Notes: generated from the letters alone by a model not told the origin. A DNA stretch of 64,000 bases from Gracilaria gracilis (GCA_030374805.1 JARGSG010000019.1:248001-312000), one strand, 5' to 3'. Positions 32,132-42,075 are shown, counted from the stretch's first letter. Numbers and translations: made by a program.

Positions 32132-33424
32132 ATGTCCGGCGCCTCCAGCAGCGGCAGCTCTACCTCGCGTCTTGTGCGTCCGTTCTCGTCCGTCACACCG
32201 TCCGCGTCTCGTCCGCCCAACTCAGGCGTGCTTCGCATTCAACATGAGCTTAACACGCTTCTTAGAGAGCCCGTGCCCTTTATTTACGTCAATGCCGACG
32301 AGGCCAACGTCACAAGGATCACTGCCCTTGTAATCGGACCCTTGGAGACACCTTACGCCGGAGGCTTGTTTCGTTTTGATATCCGGGTCGGTCCCGAATA
32401 CCCTATGAACCCTCCGAAGGTTATCTTTCAAACTACCGACGGAGGACGCGTCCGCTTCAACCCCAATCTCTACAGCGACGGCAAGGTTTGCCTCTCTATT
32501 TTGGGTACTTGGACCGGTCCAGCATGGTCTAGCGCAGAGAGCTTGTCGTCCGTCTTACTCTCAATCCAGTCCCTCATGTGCCCCGAACCATACCATAATG
32601 AGCCGGGCTATGAGGGTCGAGACGATAAGCCTGTCAAAGCCGCCTACAATGACTACCTGCGTTACGAAACATTGCGTGTCGCTGTAGTAGGAACGTTGAA
32701 TCATACCAGTCACGCCAGGCAATTCCCAGATGTCTGCGATAGATTATTTTTGTTGTGGTATGAAATGTATATGGCAACCGCCAAGGACTTGCAGCAGCGA
32801 TTGGATGGCAAAACCTACAAGGATGCTTTCTCGCCGACAAAGGGTACTTATGATCTTAAATTCATCATTGATAGCCTCAAGATTCAGAAGAAGATGATAA
32901 TGGAACGAATGGACTGTCTTGACAAGCCTCCAGGAGACCCTGCGGCCATTACCGGCGACAACACAAAGAGTACTATTACGTATGCGATTGATAGACTGCA
33001 GGATGAGTATCGCATTCTATCTCGAAATCCCCACCCCGGAGGTAGTGCTAGTCCGAGGGATCCTAACTTTCCTTTCGTATGGGACGCCACTGTACTTGGT
33101 CCGAACAACACTCCTTGGGAAGGGGGATTCTTTTCTCTGGAACTTAGGTTTTCGTATCAGCATCCCTATAGACCACCATTTGCCAAGTTCACATCTAAGA
33201 TGCACCACCCCAACATCACTGCGGATGGAATCCCTGCATTGGATCTCATCCAAACTAGATGGAATGCTAATACCAGGGTCGGATCTATTTTGGATTCGTT
33301 ACAAGACATGTTGAAGACTCCAAACGCAATGTATCCTGTTAATCTCGCAGTGGCAACACAACATCGTAATAGTAGAAAAGAGTACGAGAGACGAGTTCGC
33401 CGCCTTGCAGCAGATGGTTGCTAG
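32132..33424 (+). CDS. UBE2Z/USE1-like E2 enzyme with a second, cysteine-less UBC domain
   Basis: E2 enzymes carry ubiquitin or, for UBE2Z, also FAT10 as a thioester. The 430-residue protein has a Ser-rich start and UBC domain 1 at about 33-160 with the UBE2Z pattern: PFIYVNADEANVTRITALVI, NPNLYSDGKVCLSILGTW (active Cys120) and NEPGYE. A UBE2Z-type helical extension to about 260 follows. UBC domain 2 is at about 283-425: DRLQDEYRILSRNP, VLGPNNTPWEGGFF, HPYRPPFAKF, then HPNITADGIPALDLI, where the catalytic Cys of the usual ICLDI is Ala369. RRVRRLAADGC ends the protein. So an active E2 is fused to an inactive (UEV-like) E2. Start 32132 is the ATG nearest the domain; the convergent NOB1 gene ends 292 bp away. 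Confidence 0.88.
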   Translation: MSGASSSGSSTSRLVRPFSSVTPSASRPPNSGVLRIQHELNTLLREPVPFIYVNADEANVTRITALVIGPLETPYAGGLFRFDIRVGPEYPMNPPKVIFQTTDGGRVRFNPNLYSDGKVCLSILGTWTGPAWSSAESLSSVLLSIQSLMCPEPYHNEPGYEGRDDKPVKAAYNDYLRYETLRVAVVGTLNHTSHARQFPDVCDRLFLLWYEMYMATAKDLQQRLDGKTYKDAFSPTKGTYDLKFIIDSLKIQKKMIMERMDCLDKPPGDPAAITGDNTKSTITYAIDRLQDEYRILSRNPHPGGSASPRDPNFPFVWDATVLGPNNTPWEGGFFSLELRFSYQHPYRPPFAKFTSKMHHPNITADGIPALDLIQTRWNANTRVGSILDSLQDMLKTPNAMYPVNLAVATQHRNSRKEYERRVRRLAADGC

Positions 33425-33716
33425 AGTGGGGGCTTCTCTCTTATGTTACGCTGTACTAATTCGTTGGCTTTACGTTTTAATTCTGGAGCATACATGCGAA
33501 CATATGCACCTTATTCTCTTTTCTATCGCCAACGCACTTTTTATGTGAGAATGTACACTACTCTTGGCCCGAACTCTTCATAGCGCGATCTCCCCTCCTG
33601 TCTTGAACAGGCTGGGATTCGTGTTCGTGACGAATGTAAATCGCACATCCTGCGTGGAGCACATTGAGGCTTCTGTCCGGTCAGTACGTTGGCCTGAAAA
33701 GCAGTACACCCCAACA

Positions 33717-35498
33717 TTATCGCTTGTTACGCGAGCTCCCTCGCACTTCATTTGGATTCCTTCGACCGTACCCGACGATTAAGGGTTTGTTGTGGGGATT
33801 AAACCTAGCCCCGGCGTTGTAGAAGTTTGATGGATCCAACACATCGACATTCAACCTCTCTCTTTGCTTTTGTAGCCGTCTTTGCTTAACAGGGTCTATC
33901 TGATCCTCCCGTAAAATTAAATCGTTGTTGTGGCGTCCCCCTCTTGGCATAGGTATAGGATACTTTGTACCTCGAAGCGAGGCCTTCTTCTTTGGATTCA
34001 GGAAAGCCCGAGCTACTCCGTTTTTGTCGATTTTGTAGGCAACACGATGCATACTGGAGTTGCCGCATTTCTCGCAAAACTTGCGCTCCAACTCAGTGGT
34101 AACAATTCCACAAGAATGGCAACGCAAAGCAAAGTGCTTGATTTTCCGGATTGACCTACGCCCGTCTACGGAAAGCAACTTCAATCCCATTTGCAACATG
34201 GTGTTCTGCATTGCAAAATCCGTTGTGACACATGCCACTCTATTCCGCTCCGTTTCTGAGTCCAGTTCCTCACCCCTATCACGTGCAAGGTGCTCTTCAA
34301 GATTGGATTCATTTATCCATTCAGAACCATCGTCATCACTGTCCTGCGTTTCATCAGAGGAACAGTCGTGAACGCTCAATTCCCCTGCATTCATCTCTAG
34401 AACAGGATCGACATTCTTTTCCACGTTATGCGGGAGACCGTCGGTCGTAAATTGAGCTTCACCTGCTCTGTCTTCCACAGTTTCCACGTTTTCGCCTTTT
34501 GCTATAGTATGTTCTGCTTCGACCGCCTTGCGTCCTCTTCGAAGAGGACGAGCACGACTCCGGTTCCGCGCCGAATTCACCTGCTGAACATTCTTCTCAT
34601 CTCCAAAATCAGGGCGCTTAGGTTCACCACACGTTGATCCCGAAAGGTCTTGATTCTCCTCCTCCATCATCTTCTTCTTCACCTCCTTCGTCCCATCTGC
34701 CCCACTGGTCTCCGTCTTTCTCGTCATCTCTTTCTTTGAATTCATCTCTACCTTCACCTTCATGTCATCATTTGCCAGCATTCGCATCTTTGTTTTCGCC
34801 TCCTTCACCTCCACTGTTGCATCTTCGGAATTTGATGTTTCCTGTTCAAGAAAGGGCTTCTTGGTTCCTCGGAAATATGTGTCTTTGCTTTGAGCACCTT
34901 TCCTCATGGGTTTCGGTTTTTCACTAGTACGTTTCCTGCGTGGCTTCGATACAGTCTGCCATTCCCCTTCAGCATCCTCTCCATCATCATCCCAATTAGT
35001 CTCGTTCCCAGCTAGCCTTTTTTGAGCTTCCTCAGCCTCAAGTTGGTCTAAAACCTCAAATGGAATGGTCTTCCCGATGCGTACATCTGATGCAAGTCGC
35101 TGGACCGGAGCTGTTTTCAGGAAAGCGTCCCCATTTGCTTCACGTTCAAGCATGCGAGTCAATGCAATTACTTTCAAATCTGTCAACGATAAGGCAGCAA
35201 AATCACCAGTACGCTTTGCGAAGTCAATGGTTTCTGCCATAGTCTCGGATGACGGAGCCCGCAAGACAATGGAGCCTTGCAGTAGAGCAAGTCTAGCACG
35301 AGCTCTTGGGTCTCTTATCTCATGAAAGACCTCTGGGACAGAGAAGAAAGTCACTTTTGCTTCAGATGATGGCGAATACAACGAGTCGCCTGTTTCCGTA
35401 TTAACAAGCCCTCCAAGCGAAAACAGGCTGTCCGTACCAGCTATTAGGGCCGCTGCGTCGAGTACGACAGCGAGTCCTTGAGACTCACTCGACGACAT
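33717..35498 (-). CDS. NOB1: NOB1, the 18S rRNA D-site endonuclease
   Basis: NOB1 cleaves 20S pre-rRNA to mature 18S rRNA in pre-40S particles. The 593-residue protein has an N-terminal PIN domain (AVVLDAAALIAG with the first Asp, VPEVFHEIRDPRAR, TGDFAALSLTDLKVIAL with the later acidic residues). A long acidic/basic, disordered middle (about 150-400; longer than in human NOB1) follows. The zinc ribbon LRCHSCGIVTTELERKFCEK has the CxxC...CxxC pattern and is followed by KKASLRGTKYPIPMPRGG, a hallmark NOB1 stretch. The start at 35498 (MSSSESQG) was chosen over an in-frame ATG 15 codons upstream because the PIN domain begins soon after. Confidence 0.92.
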   Translation of the reverse strand: MSSSESQGLAVVLDAAALIAGTDSLFSLGGLVNTETGDSLYSPSSEAKVTFFSVPEVFHEIRDPRARARLALLQGSIVLRAPSSETMAETIDFAKRTGDFAALSLTDLKVIALTRMLEREANGDAFLKTAPVQRLASDVRIGKTIPFEVLDQLEAEEAQKRLAGNETNWDDDGEDAEGEWQTVSKPRRKRTSEKPKPMRKGAQSKDTYFRGTKKPFLEQETSNSEDATVEVKEAKTKMRMLANDDMKVKVEMNSKKEMTRKTETSGADGTKEVKKKMMEEENQDLSGSTCGEPKRPDFGDEKNVQQVNSARNRSRARPLRRGRKAVEAEHTIAKGENVETVEDRAGEAQFTTDGLPHNVEKNVDPVLEMNAGELSVHDCSSDETQDSDDDGSEWINESNLEEHLARDRGEELDSETERNRVACVTTDFAMQNTMLQMGLKLLSVDGRRSIRKIKHFALRCHSCGIVTTELERKFCEKCGNSSMHRVAYKIDKNGVARAFLNPKKKASLRGTKYPIPMPRGGRHNNDLILREDQIDPVKQRRLQKQRERLNVDVLDPSNFYNAGARFNPHNKPLIVGYGRRNPNEVRGSSRNKR

Positions 35499-36326
35499 GG
35501 CTGATGGGAATAACTGTGGATAGTGTAGGGGTGGGATGCCCAACTAGTTTGCACTGCAATGGCGACGGCGGCAAACATCAAGGCTGCGACGACTCAACAG
35601 CGTGCTTGATCATCGAAGGTAGACGACTTTTTCTCATTTTTTTGGCGCATCTATTCTATTTTCTATTCGGACCTAGCTCCTTTTCTCACTCTCTTCAAGT
35701 CTTGAAGTTCAAGAGCGCATAAGCCTAATTACGACTAGATGCAGTTCCTTGTACCCTTGTACAAGGGTAGAACAAAGTTACCGTGCACATCGATTATACT
35801 GCTTAACGCAGATGCAAGATTAGCAAGGTTCAGCGAAGAGAAAGAGGGTTAAAGAGTTACAAACGACTTTCAACTCTTTACGTCTAGCTAGAAAGCAAAG
35901 GAAATGTCCAAACACGGTTGATCGACGAGGGATTGCAACCAACAGTAGCAAGGTTAGAACAAATTGCTGATGCTGTTGAGTGCGAGCTCCCATCTACCAC
36001 TCAACAAAACCTTTGCTGACATATATGTAACAAGATATGATGTTTCACATTCACTATCTTTCTTTGCATTCCGTGAAATTATTTCTAATACTGTCACCAA
36101 GCGGACCAACTCTTTAGGTTGCAAATGCTGCGAAACCCGCCAAGGAATGTTCCTCCCATCAGCCTATGAGTGGAAATGAGATGTAGTAATACCTCAACTG
36201 TAAGTGCCCAAGACACGTCTTGTTCGACATTGAGTCCGATCAATGTCACCGACGAGAAAGCCAGCTCTTTAAACTGCGTTCAAACAAATAGAATGGACTC
36301 AAGAAGTCGACCCAATTCTTCTCCCG
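35499..36326. other. Intergenic stretch, nothing recognised
   Basis: 0.8 kb between the NOB1 start and the prefoldin 3' end. It has a short inverted repeat CCCTTGTACAAGGG at about 35753-35766. No gene is supported. Confidence 0.4.
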
Positions 36327-36894
36327 CTATTGTCTTCCTGCAGTCTGCTGAACTAGAGCCTGGAACTTCTGTTGCTCCGCAAGCAATGCAACACGTTTCG
36401 CTTGTTGGTTCTTTTCAATGCCCTCTACTTTTGTCTTCGCGTTCGCAAGTTCTTTTGAAATATATTCGATTCGTGTCTGAACCGTACTCTTGGCTTCATC
36501 TGCGTCTTGGGGCACTAGCACAGGACCCACTAACTTAAAAATTTTTGCCCCTTCTTCAAGACCATCCAATTCCTTATCAAGAGCACAAAAAACAACACGT
36601 CAGATGATTCCAGAAAAGAAAAAGCGACGATAGCTCTAGTGCGAACTGATTCAACTCCTCCTTACCTGTTTGACAAGTTTATTTTCAGTTAACTGGCTTT
36701 GCAACCCGTTCATGCCTTGGACAGCAGCAGTATAGTCTGAGGAAAACTGTCAGCACGTCATGGAGTCACATACCAAACAAACTGTGACGAAACCTAGTCT
36801 GAATCTAAATCATACCTCGTTGGATCCCTTGCACTTCACCAGCCATTTTTTCAATGCCTTCCTTCATGTTCGAGAGAATTTGAAATTGCGCCAT
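36327..36894 (-). CDS. PFDN6: Prefoldin subunit 6, three exons
   Basis: Prefoldin hands unfolded actin and tubulin to the chaperonin CCT. Exons: 36894-36816, 36736-36666 and 36572-36327; introns 36815-36737 (GTATGA...CTCAG, 79 nt) and 36665-36573 (GTAAGG...GATAAG, 93 nt). The joined product has 131 residues (human 129): MAQFQILSNMKEG at the start, then GMNGLQSQLTENKLVKQ and, across the second junction, ELDGLEEGAKIFKLVGPVLV. The C-terminal coiled-coil helix contains YISKELANAKTKVEGIEKNQ. Both coiled-coil arms and the beta hairpin are present. The second intron ends in AAG rather than CAG or TAG. The frame stays correct through both junctions. Confidence 0.93.
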
Positions 36895-37333
36895 CGCTGC
36901 CCAGGTAGTACGACCAAGAAGGGAGTATCCTCGTACGATTCCGTTCAGCTGTGTTAGCTTTGGTGTGACAAGATTAAGCTTAAAGGACTTCCCAGCTCCT
37001 TATAGTTTTGAACTCATAAAGCCTTTACGTTTGGGCTCTTTTTGTCGTGTTAAAGAATCTGCAGCACCCGAAAGGTTGTGAAGAGTGATCTGGGACGGAT
37101 TTGTTGCTCAGGAGTTGGAAGCGATTCGTTACTCCACCTCTCGTGTTACGGAATTCGGATCAAAGATCAGGCCCGATCTTCGAACGAGAAACCATCGAGA
37201 GTCCCCCGAATCATGAATGAGTAGCCTCTGGGTTAGCCCTCTTTAACTCGATATTTCTACGTGTACAGGGGTAAAGGGTTACAGTTTTGGCTTGAGCATC
37301 CGACATAGAGTGGACGTTCATACGTGCGCGGTA
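36895..37333. other. Prefoldin upstream region and copia-derived fragment
   Basis: The first part is the presumed prefoldin promoter. 37286-37330 is an exact 45-bp copy of 44759-44803, the start of the copia gag ORF in the same (minus) orientation. It ends three bases before the pogo-like TIR. Confidence 0.5.
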
Positions 37334-39839
37334 CCGTTCCTAAAAGGCCGGTTTTGGAAAAAGGCCGGTTCTGGAATTTTTGCTTGAAGAGCCCCTATCT
37401 TTGGACCCTGTGGGTCGTTTTCGAATCCATTCAGCATTCTCGAATCGTCTCAATGAGACGAAGAGAATGAATCTAAAACCGCGCCACTTTCAAAAGAGAG
37501 GAGCCCCTGACATATAAAAACGTAGTTCTTCTATATTTTCAGCACAGAAGAAGTTGAGTTTATAGTTTACCTACGTCCCTCAAACCGGGTCTCAAGACTC
37601 TCTGACGCCACAAAAGACTACGATGGAACTCTCGATGCGGCGACAAGCAACTCGCCACAAAATAGGGAAGCAAAAAGCCGAACAACGACGCCTAATGTAA
37701 TGACTCGCATTCAATATGCTGAAAGACACCAAACAAAACTACTCATTTCGTTCTATCAGTAGGGCGACGTCCTTGAGTAAATCTCTTATCTACAATCTCA
37801 AAACACTTGTAGGATCTGGAAATGAACGACAAATCCAGCTTCAAATTGAAGAGCCTTCTCAATCTCAAATTGGCGGGCGAACAATTCTCACAGCCCCCGA
37901 AGAGCAAATGATTGTAACAAGAATGCTTGAAGCTGCTGAACGAGGATTCGCAGCGGACAACGACACCCTCAAGCAGATAATGGCACATATAGCGGGAGAT
38001 AATCGTCGTGGTTTGCGCAATGGTGTCCCTTCCGATGATGCCGTTCGTTCCTTTCGCGCTGGTCATAGAGAGCTTTCTTATAAAAAGTTCTATCCAAAGG
38101 ACAACGCCAAACTGAAGGGTGAGAACTACCACCATATCAAGACCTTCTTCGATGTTGTAAGAAAGCTTGGTGAGGAAAATCCAGGGCTAATAACGGATCC
38201 TAACCGTGTGTGGAACATGGATGAAACCGCGGTAGATTCAACTTGGGGAAAAGCAATCAAGTCGTACGGAGCGGCAACGTGCAAGCATGGTGGCTGTCGT
38301 GTTGCTCAAAAGACCCAGGGCGTTGACAAACACATCACCGCAGTCATAGTTTGTTCTGCATCAGGACTTAAAACTCCCCCATTTTTTATCATATCCGGAA
38401 AGAACGTCATGTCAAGTTGGTTTGAGCCATTGCCGGCTGTGTATGAGAAAAGCGAAGGAATATGCAAACCCTTTCAACGCCCACACTGGATGCCACGGGA
38501 TGCTGTGGTAAAGTGCACAGAAAATGGGTCAATGACAAGTGAAATCCTCGCCGCCTTTGTGAAGCATGTCAATACATTTGTGCGAAAGCACGTGCCAAAG
38601 TCCGAATCCTACCTGCTCACCATGGATGGACACTCGTCTAGGAAAGGGTTTGATTGGGTGCTTGAATGTGAACGGAACGATTGTTTCTCCGTGATTAAGC
38701 CGGCAAACACGTCACATATTCTTCAGCCGTGCGACAAGAGGATAAACAAAACGTTCAAGGAATCAATTCGCTACATAAGAGACTCGTTCAACAAGTCAGC
38801 CATCCCGGAAACGCGGACCCCGAAGTTTAACTTCGCGTGTGCCATATACGCAAATGAAACTATCACAGTCCCAGTTATCAAGGCGTCATTTGAATCTACT
38901 GGTGTCTTTCCATTTAATCCCAAGTTTCCTGAACGCTTCAAAGAGAAGAAAGAAGAATGTACAACAGTTTCAGTACCAAACAGAAAAGATGTGGCAGACA
39001 GGGTTCGAAACGTGGATCTCCGTCGTACCGATGCTGATGTACTATCCAAAGCAAAGAACATCTTCGAAGGATCTCTCAGTGAGCCAAAGAAAATACAGCA
39101 CATGACAGTGCTTTTCCAAAACGCTGTAACAGCTCACAACATCATAATGAATAAGATAACTCCTCTCAAGTCGGAGAAGGAACTTGTGGGAAGTGGTTTC
39201 AGCAAACCGAAATCAGTGCCGTATGACTGCGGGGCACCGGCGGAGCTTAAAACAGTCGGTGGTATGATAGAAGAATACAAGAGCAAAGCGGCGAAGAAAG
39301 AAGAAAAGCAGCGTCAGTCAGCTGCTCAAGCCGAACGTCGAGAGGCGGAGAGGGCAAAGAAGGAAGAAGCAAAGCTGAAAGCTCAACAGCAAAGGATAAA
39401 GAGCCAGCAAGAAAAGCAAGAGAAGCGGCTGAGCAAGCAATTACATGTCTACCGATCCAGGGTATCCAAAGATTGTTTGCGTAGTGTGAAGAGAAGGCGT
39501 AGAAATTTGCTTACCTGCTCCTCGAAGAACTTTTCTTCAAGCCTTCTGCATGCGGCCCAAGCCGCCTCCGAAGTAGTTGGAAGCGTGGTTGGTGATGTTG
39601 TGCGTTCGTGAATGTGTCCACAGCCGACCCCTTTTGGGCTTTAGAACACTTTTGGGGCGCTGGAAGGTACATGCAGTGTGGAAGACGTGGTTTTTGTCCT
39701 TGAGCTTTGAGGGTCAGCCTCTGCATGGTAAAAACGGCGAGAGAGCGATTGCGAAGGTCTGGGGGGGGTGAAAAGTGCTCGGTTTTGATATAAAGGCAAT
39801 GTTTTGAAAAAGTGTCCAATTTGAACCTTTTAGGAACGG
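37334..39839 (+). mobile_element. pogo/Tigger-like DNA transposon with TIRs and TA duplication
   Basis: Perfect 14-bp terminal inverted repeats CCGTTCCTAAAAGG (37334-37347) and CCTTTTAGGAACGG (39826-39839) bound a 2506-bp unit. TA dinucleotides at 37332-37333 and 39840-39841 match the TA target duplication of Tc1/mariner/pogo elements. One intact transposase ORF fills most of it. A hairpin (37435-37469) and a repeated AAAAGGCCGGTT (37342, 37360) lie in the 5' subterminal part. Confidence 0.88.
37716..39611 (+). CDS. pogo/Tigger-like DDE transposase, intact frame
   Basis: The 631-residue protein would cut and paste its element. An N-terminal helix-turn-helix-like stretch (FRSISRATSLSKSLIYNL) is followed by a second DNA-binding helical part. 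The DDE_1 core has NMDET (Asp169), LLTMDGHSS (Asp304) and LQPCDKRINKTFKES (Asp340), giving a DD35D spacing. The family often shows QPLD, here QPCD. The C-terminal 130 residues are a charged coiled coil (KAAKKEEKQRQSAAQAERRE) and a basic tail. No stop or frameshift breaks it, so the element may be recent or active. Confidence 0.88.
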   Translation: MLKDTKQNYSFRSISRATSLSKSLIYNLKTLVGSGNERQIQLQIEEPSQSQIGGRTILTAPEEQMIVTRMLEAAERGFAADNDTLKQIMAHIAGDNRRGLRNGVPSDDAVRSFRAGHRELSYKKFYPKDNAKLKGENYHHIKTFFDVVRKLGEENPGLITDPNRVWNMDETAVDSTWGKAIKSYGAATCKHGGCRVAQKTQGVDKHITAVIVCSASGLKTPPFFIISGKNVMSSWFEPLPAVYEKSEGICKPFQRPHWMPRDAVVKCTENGSMTSEILAAFVKHVNTFVRKHVPKSESYLLTMDGHSSRKGFDWVLECERNDCFSVIKPANTSHILQPCDKRINKTFKESIRYIRDSFNKSAIPETRTPKFNFACAIYANETITVPVIKASFESTGVFPFNPKFPERFKEKKEECTTVSVPNRKDVADRVRNVDLRRTDADVLSKAKNIFEGSLSEPKKIQHMTVLFQNAVTAHNIIMNKITPLKSEKELVGSGFSKPKSVPYDCGAPAELKTVGGMIEEYKSKAAKKEEKQRQSAAQAERREAERAKKEEAKLKAQQQRIKSQQEKQEKRLSKQLHVYRSRVSKDCLRSVKRRRRNLLTCSSKNFSSSLLHAAQAASEVVGSVVGDVVRS

Positions 39840-39841
39840 TA

Positions 39842-40504
39842 CAGTGAGCGAAATGCTTATTATCGAACTGGACGGGGTGTGATAACCTGGCGGTCCATAG
39901 TTATCACACTGCGGTCCTTGGTTATCACACTGCGGTCCAGGAATCTGGGTCATTTGAATACTCTTTTCCAAATGAAATTTCCAACATCACGTGCGTTTTA
40001 ATATAGAAAAATAGCCTCACCAGTGTGTCGCTATATCAACTAGCATTAGAACGCTGTTTGCAGTGCATTGTATGACGATATTCTCTAAAAACCGTGATAT
40101 AGCTACCACACTGGGGAGGCGGTTTGCTCTATATCCGAGTCACGTGCAGCGTTCGATAAGCGATTTATATCCACAAACTCGTGGATAACGGGTCACTCGA
40201 CAGCGAAATTGGTCCCTCGCCTTTGGTTCGGGCCCGAATTTAGCTGTCTCGTGCCCCGTTATCTTCACTCGTTTGTCGATATAACTCATACTAAGACACC
40301 CCACAGATGCGTCCGTTGCAGGCACATTCTCCCTCCATGAGGCTCCAAAGTCTGTGCACTTCACGCTAGTATAAAAGAAAATAAAAGGAAATCAGTAAGA
40401 GCGCCAAAGCTTTATCAAAAACAAAGATATCCTCTAAAAGGTTACTCAAGGGGTGAAATTCATATACGACCGGTGGACAACTGTGACACATTACGCACGC
40501 TAGA
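39842..40504. other. Gene-free stretch with short direct and inverted repeats
   Basis: No gene is seen. A 21-bp direct repeat (TTATCACACTGCGGTCC core) lies at 39901-39941 with a partial copy before it. An inverted repeat lies at 40020-40038 and 40095-40114. This is probably the end of one or more non-autonomous elements. Confidence 0.45.
40020..40114. repeat. Imperfect inverted repeat, 19-20 bp arms
   Basis: CCAGTGTGTCGCTATATCA at 40020-40038 is mirrored by TGATATAGCTACCACACTGG at 40095-40114, about 17 of 20 positions complementary, with 56 bp between. It could be a small hairpin element or the ends of a MITE. Confidence 0.7.
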
Positions 40505-40510
40505 GTGGCG

Positions 40511-41480
40511 CTAGTAGTCAGTTTTCATTCCCTGGCTTTCTAAGACAGACGCACAACGCCTTGTCATACTTTGGACAAGGTTGTAACACGTGTTACGGTC
40601 CACCTTGTTCCACTCTGACACAACACAGTCCACCAGCTCTTCCACCGAGAGAAACTGCCTTGCATCCGCGTACAAACGCCTCGCCAGCAAGCCCCAAAGG
40701 TTTTCAATTGGGTTCAAATCTGGGCTACGGGCAGGCCAGACCATAACTTCGATATTATTTTACGAAAACCAGTCTCTCGTAAACTTAAACGTATGAATTG
40801 CAGCATTATCCTGTTGGAAAACCCAACTCCCTACGTCAGACCTCGCCACATACGACAGTAAATAGTCCTTAAGTGTCTTCATGTACTTTTTATAATCTTG
40901 ATCACCGTGTAAAACTGCCAATGTTCCTACAATAGTTTCTAAAAAACATGCCCAAACCATGACCCCACCTTCCCTCTTTTGTCATTTCGACATGATTCTC
41001 TCCTCTCTCCGCATATCGTGCCAAAAGTACGCAAAGCCGTCCGGGCCATCCAAGTTAAACTTTTTCTCATCAGAAAACACAAAACGTCCCCAATCTTCAA
41101 GTGAAAATGCATGCATACGTCTTGTTCAATTGAAACAATTTAGTTTGTGATGATACTGCAGTGGTGGGGTCTTTTTAATCTTCTTGATATTCAGGTGCGA
41201 CGTCTGCAAAAGAATTTGCTGCACACGACGCTCTAATATCGGCAACTGAAGGGCGAGTTTTAGTGGCGATGCGGATTGGTGACCGTTTGCTGCTTCTCTA
41301 ACCAACCGATGGCGGGCGGTGACCAACAGTTTTGTTCCTCTTGCAGGCGTTTTACGCTTCCCATATTCGGCAGGGTTTTTTAAATAGCAAGATATCACAT
41401 ATCCGCTGCGTCCAATGTGCCTTGAAATGGCTGCCACAGAGCGGTCACTTGCTTTAAAGGCCTCTATTTGGCCTTTTTTT
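40511..41480 (-). pseudogene. Tc1/mariner transposase, broken
   Basis: Read on the minus strand from about 41475: GQIEAFKASDRSVAAISRHI (paired-type helix-turn-helix), KNPAEYGKRK, then in later frames FSDEKKFNLDGPDG (first Asp), VMVWACF, VFQQDNAAIH (second Asp) and ARSPDLNPIENLWG (third catalytic block). A stop after LNCFN, a frameshift before VMVWACF, and a TAA at about 40753 between DWFS and NNIEV break the gene. About 330 residues of an otherwise standard Tc1 transposase are recognisable. No terminal inverted repeats were identified with confidence. Confidence 0.85.
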
Positions 41481-41819
41481 TGTCGGTTAGAAATTGGCCT
41501 TACGGCATGTTTTTTGTGTGTGAAAAGAATGTACTACATTTGAAGGTTCCTTTCCGACTGAGTACTGGTGTTTTGTCTATTGAGGTTGGTGTTATTGGCT
41601 GTGTTTTCTACGAATGGTATACCTGTCGTATAGCCACTTCGCGGCGCGTAGTAGCGGTTTTGTTTTAACGCGAGAATGGCGGCTCTTTGAAGAAAGAGAC
41701 AAGACTCGTTTTATTCTGTTTTTTGTAACGGATAGTCTATGTAAAGCACTAATCGTAAGCTGCATCACCCGCGCATGTGCGGGCTGAAACCTGGGGTGTC
41801 GTATAGCCGTTTCGCGCAC

Positions 41820-42038
41820 TGTAGGGAGAGGATGGTTCACAAACAACAAACGTTGGCACAGAGGTCTACCGCAGCTCTTTCTCGGGAGCTCCGGGGATAA
41901 TCGATGTGCCTTTATATACGGATACTCAGCGACCTTTGGGATACTGATGACGTATGACTAAGCTATTAGATTGATAGAAAGTTGTACGTCAGAGTAGGGA
42001 CTTGTACGTGTTTTGTGCGTGTCCCGTAGAATCTAACA
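41820..42038 (-). repeat. 3' LTR of the copia element
   Basis: 219 bp, TGTTAG...CCCTACA when read on the minus strand, so it keeps TG...CA ends. It is preceded on that strand by the polypurine tract CGACGGGGGGTG. Confidence 0.85.
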
Positions 42039-42075
42039 CACCCCCCGTCGCGCTAGTATCCTACAACATCGAATT

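Noticed and set aside
30379..33424. A ubiquitin/thioredoxin gene cluster acting as one operon-like system
   Set aside because: The genes are on different strands with separate spacers; nothing but proximity links them.
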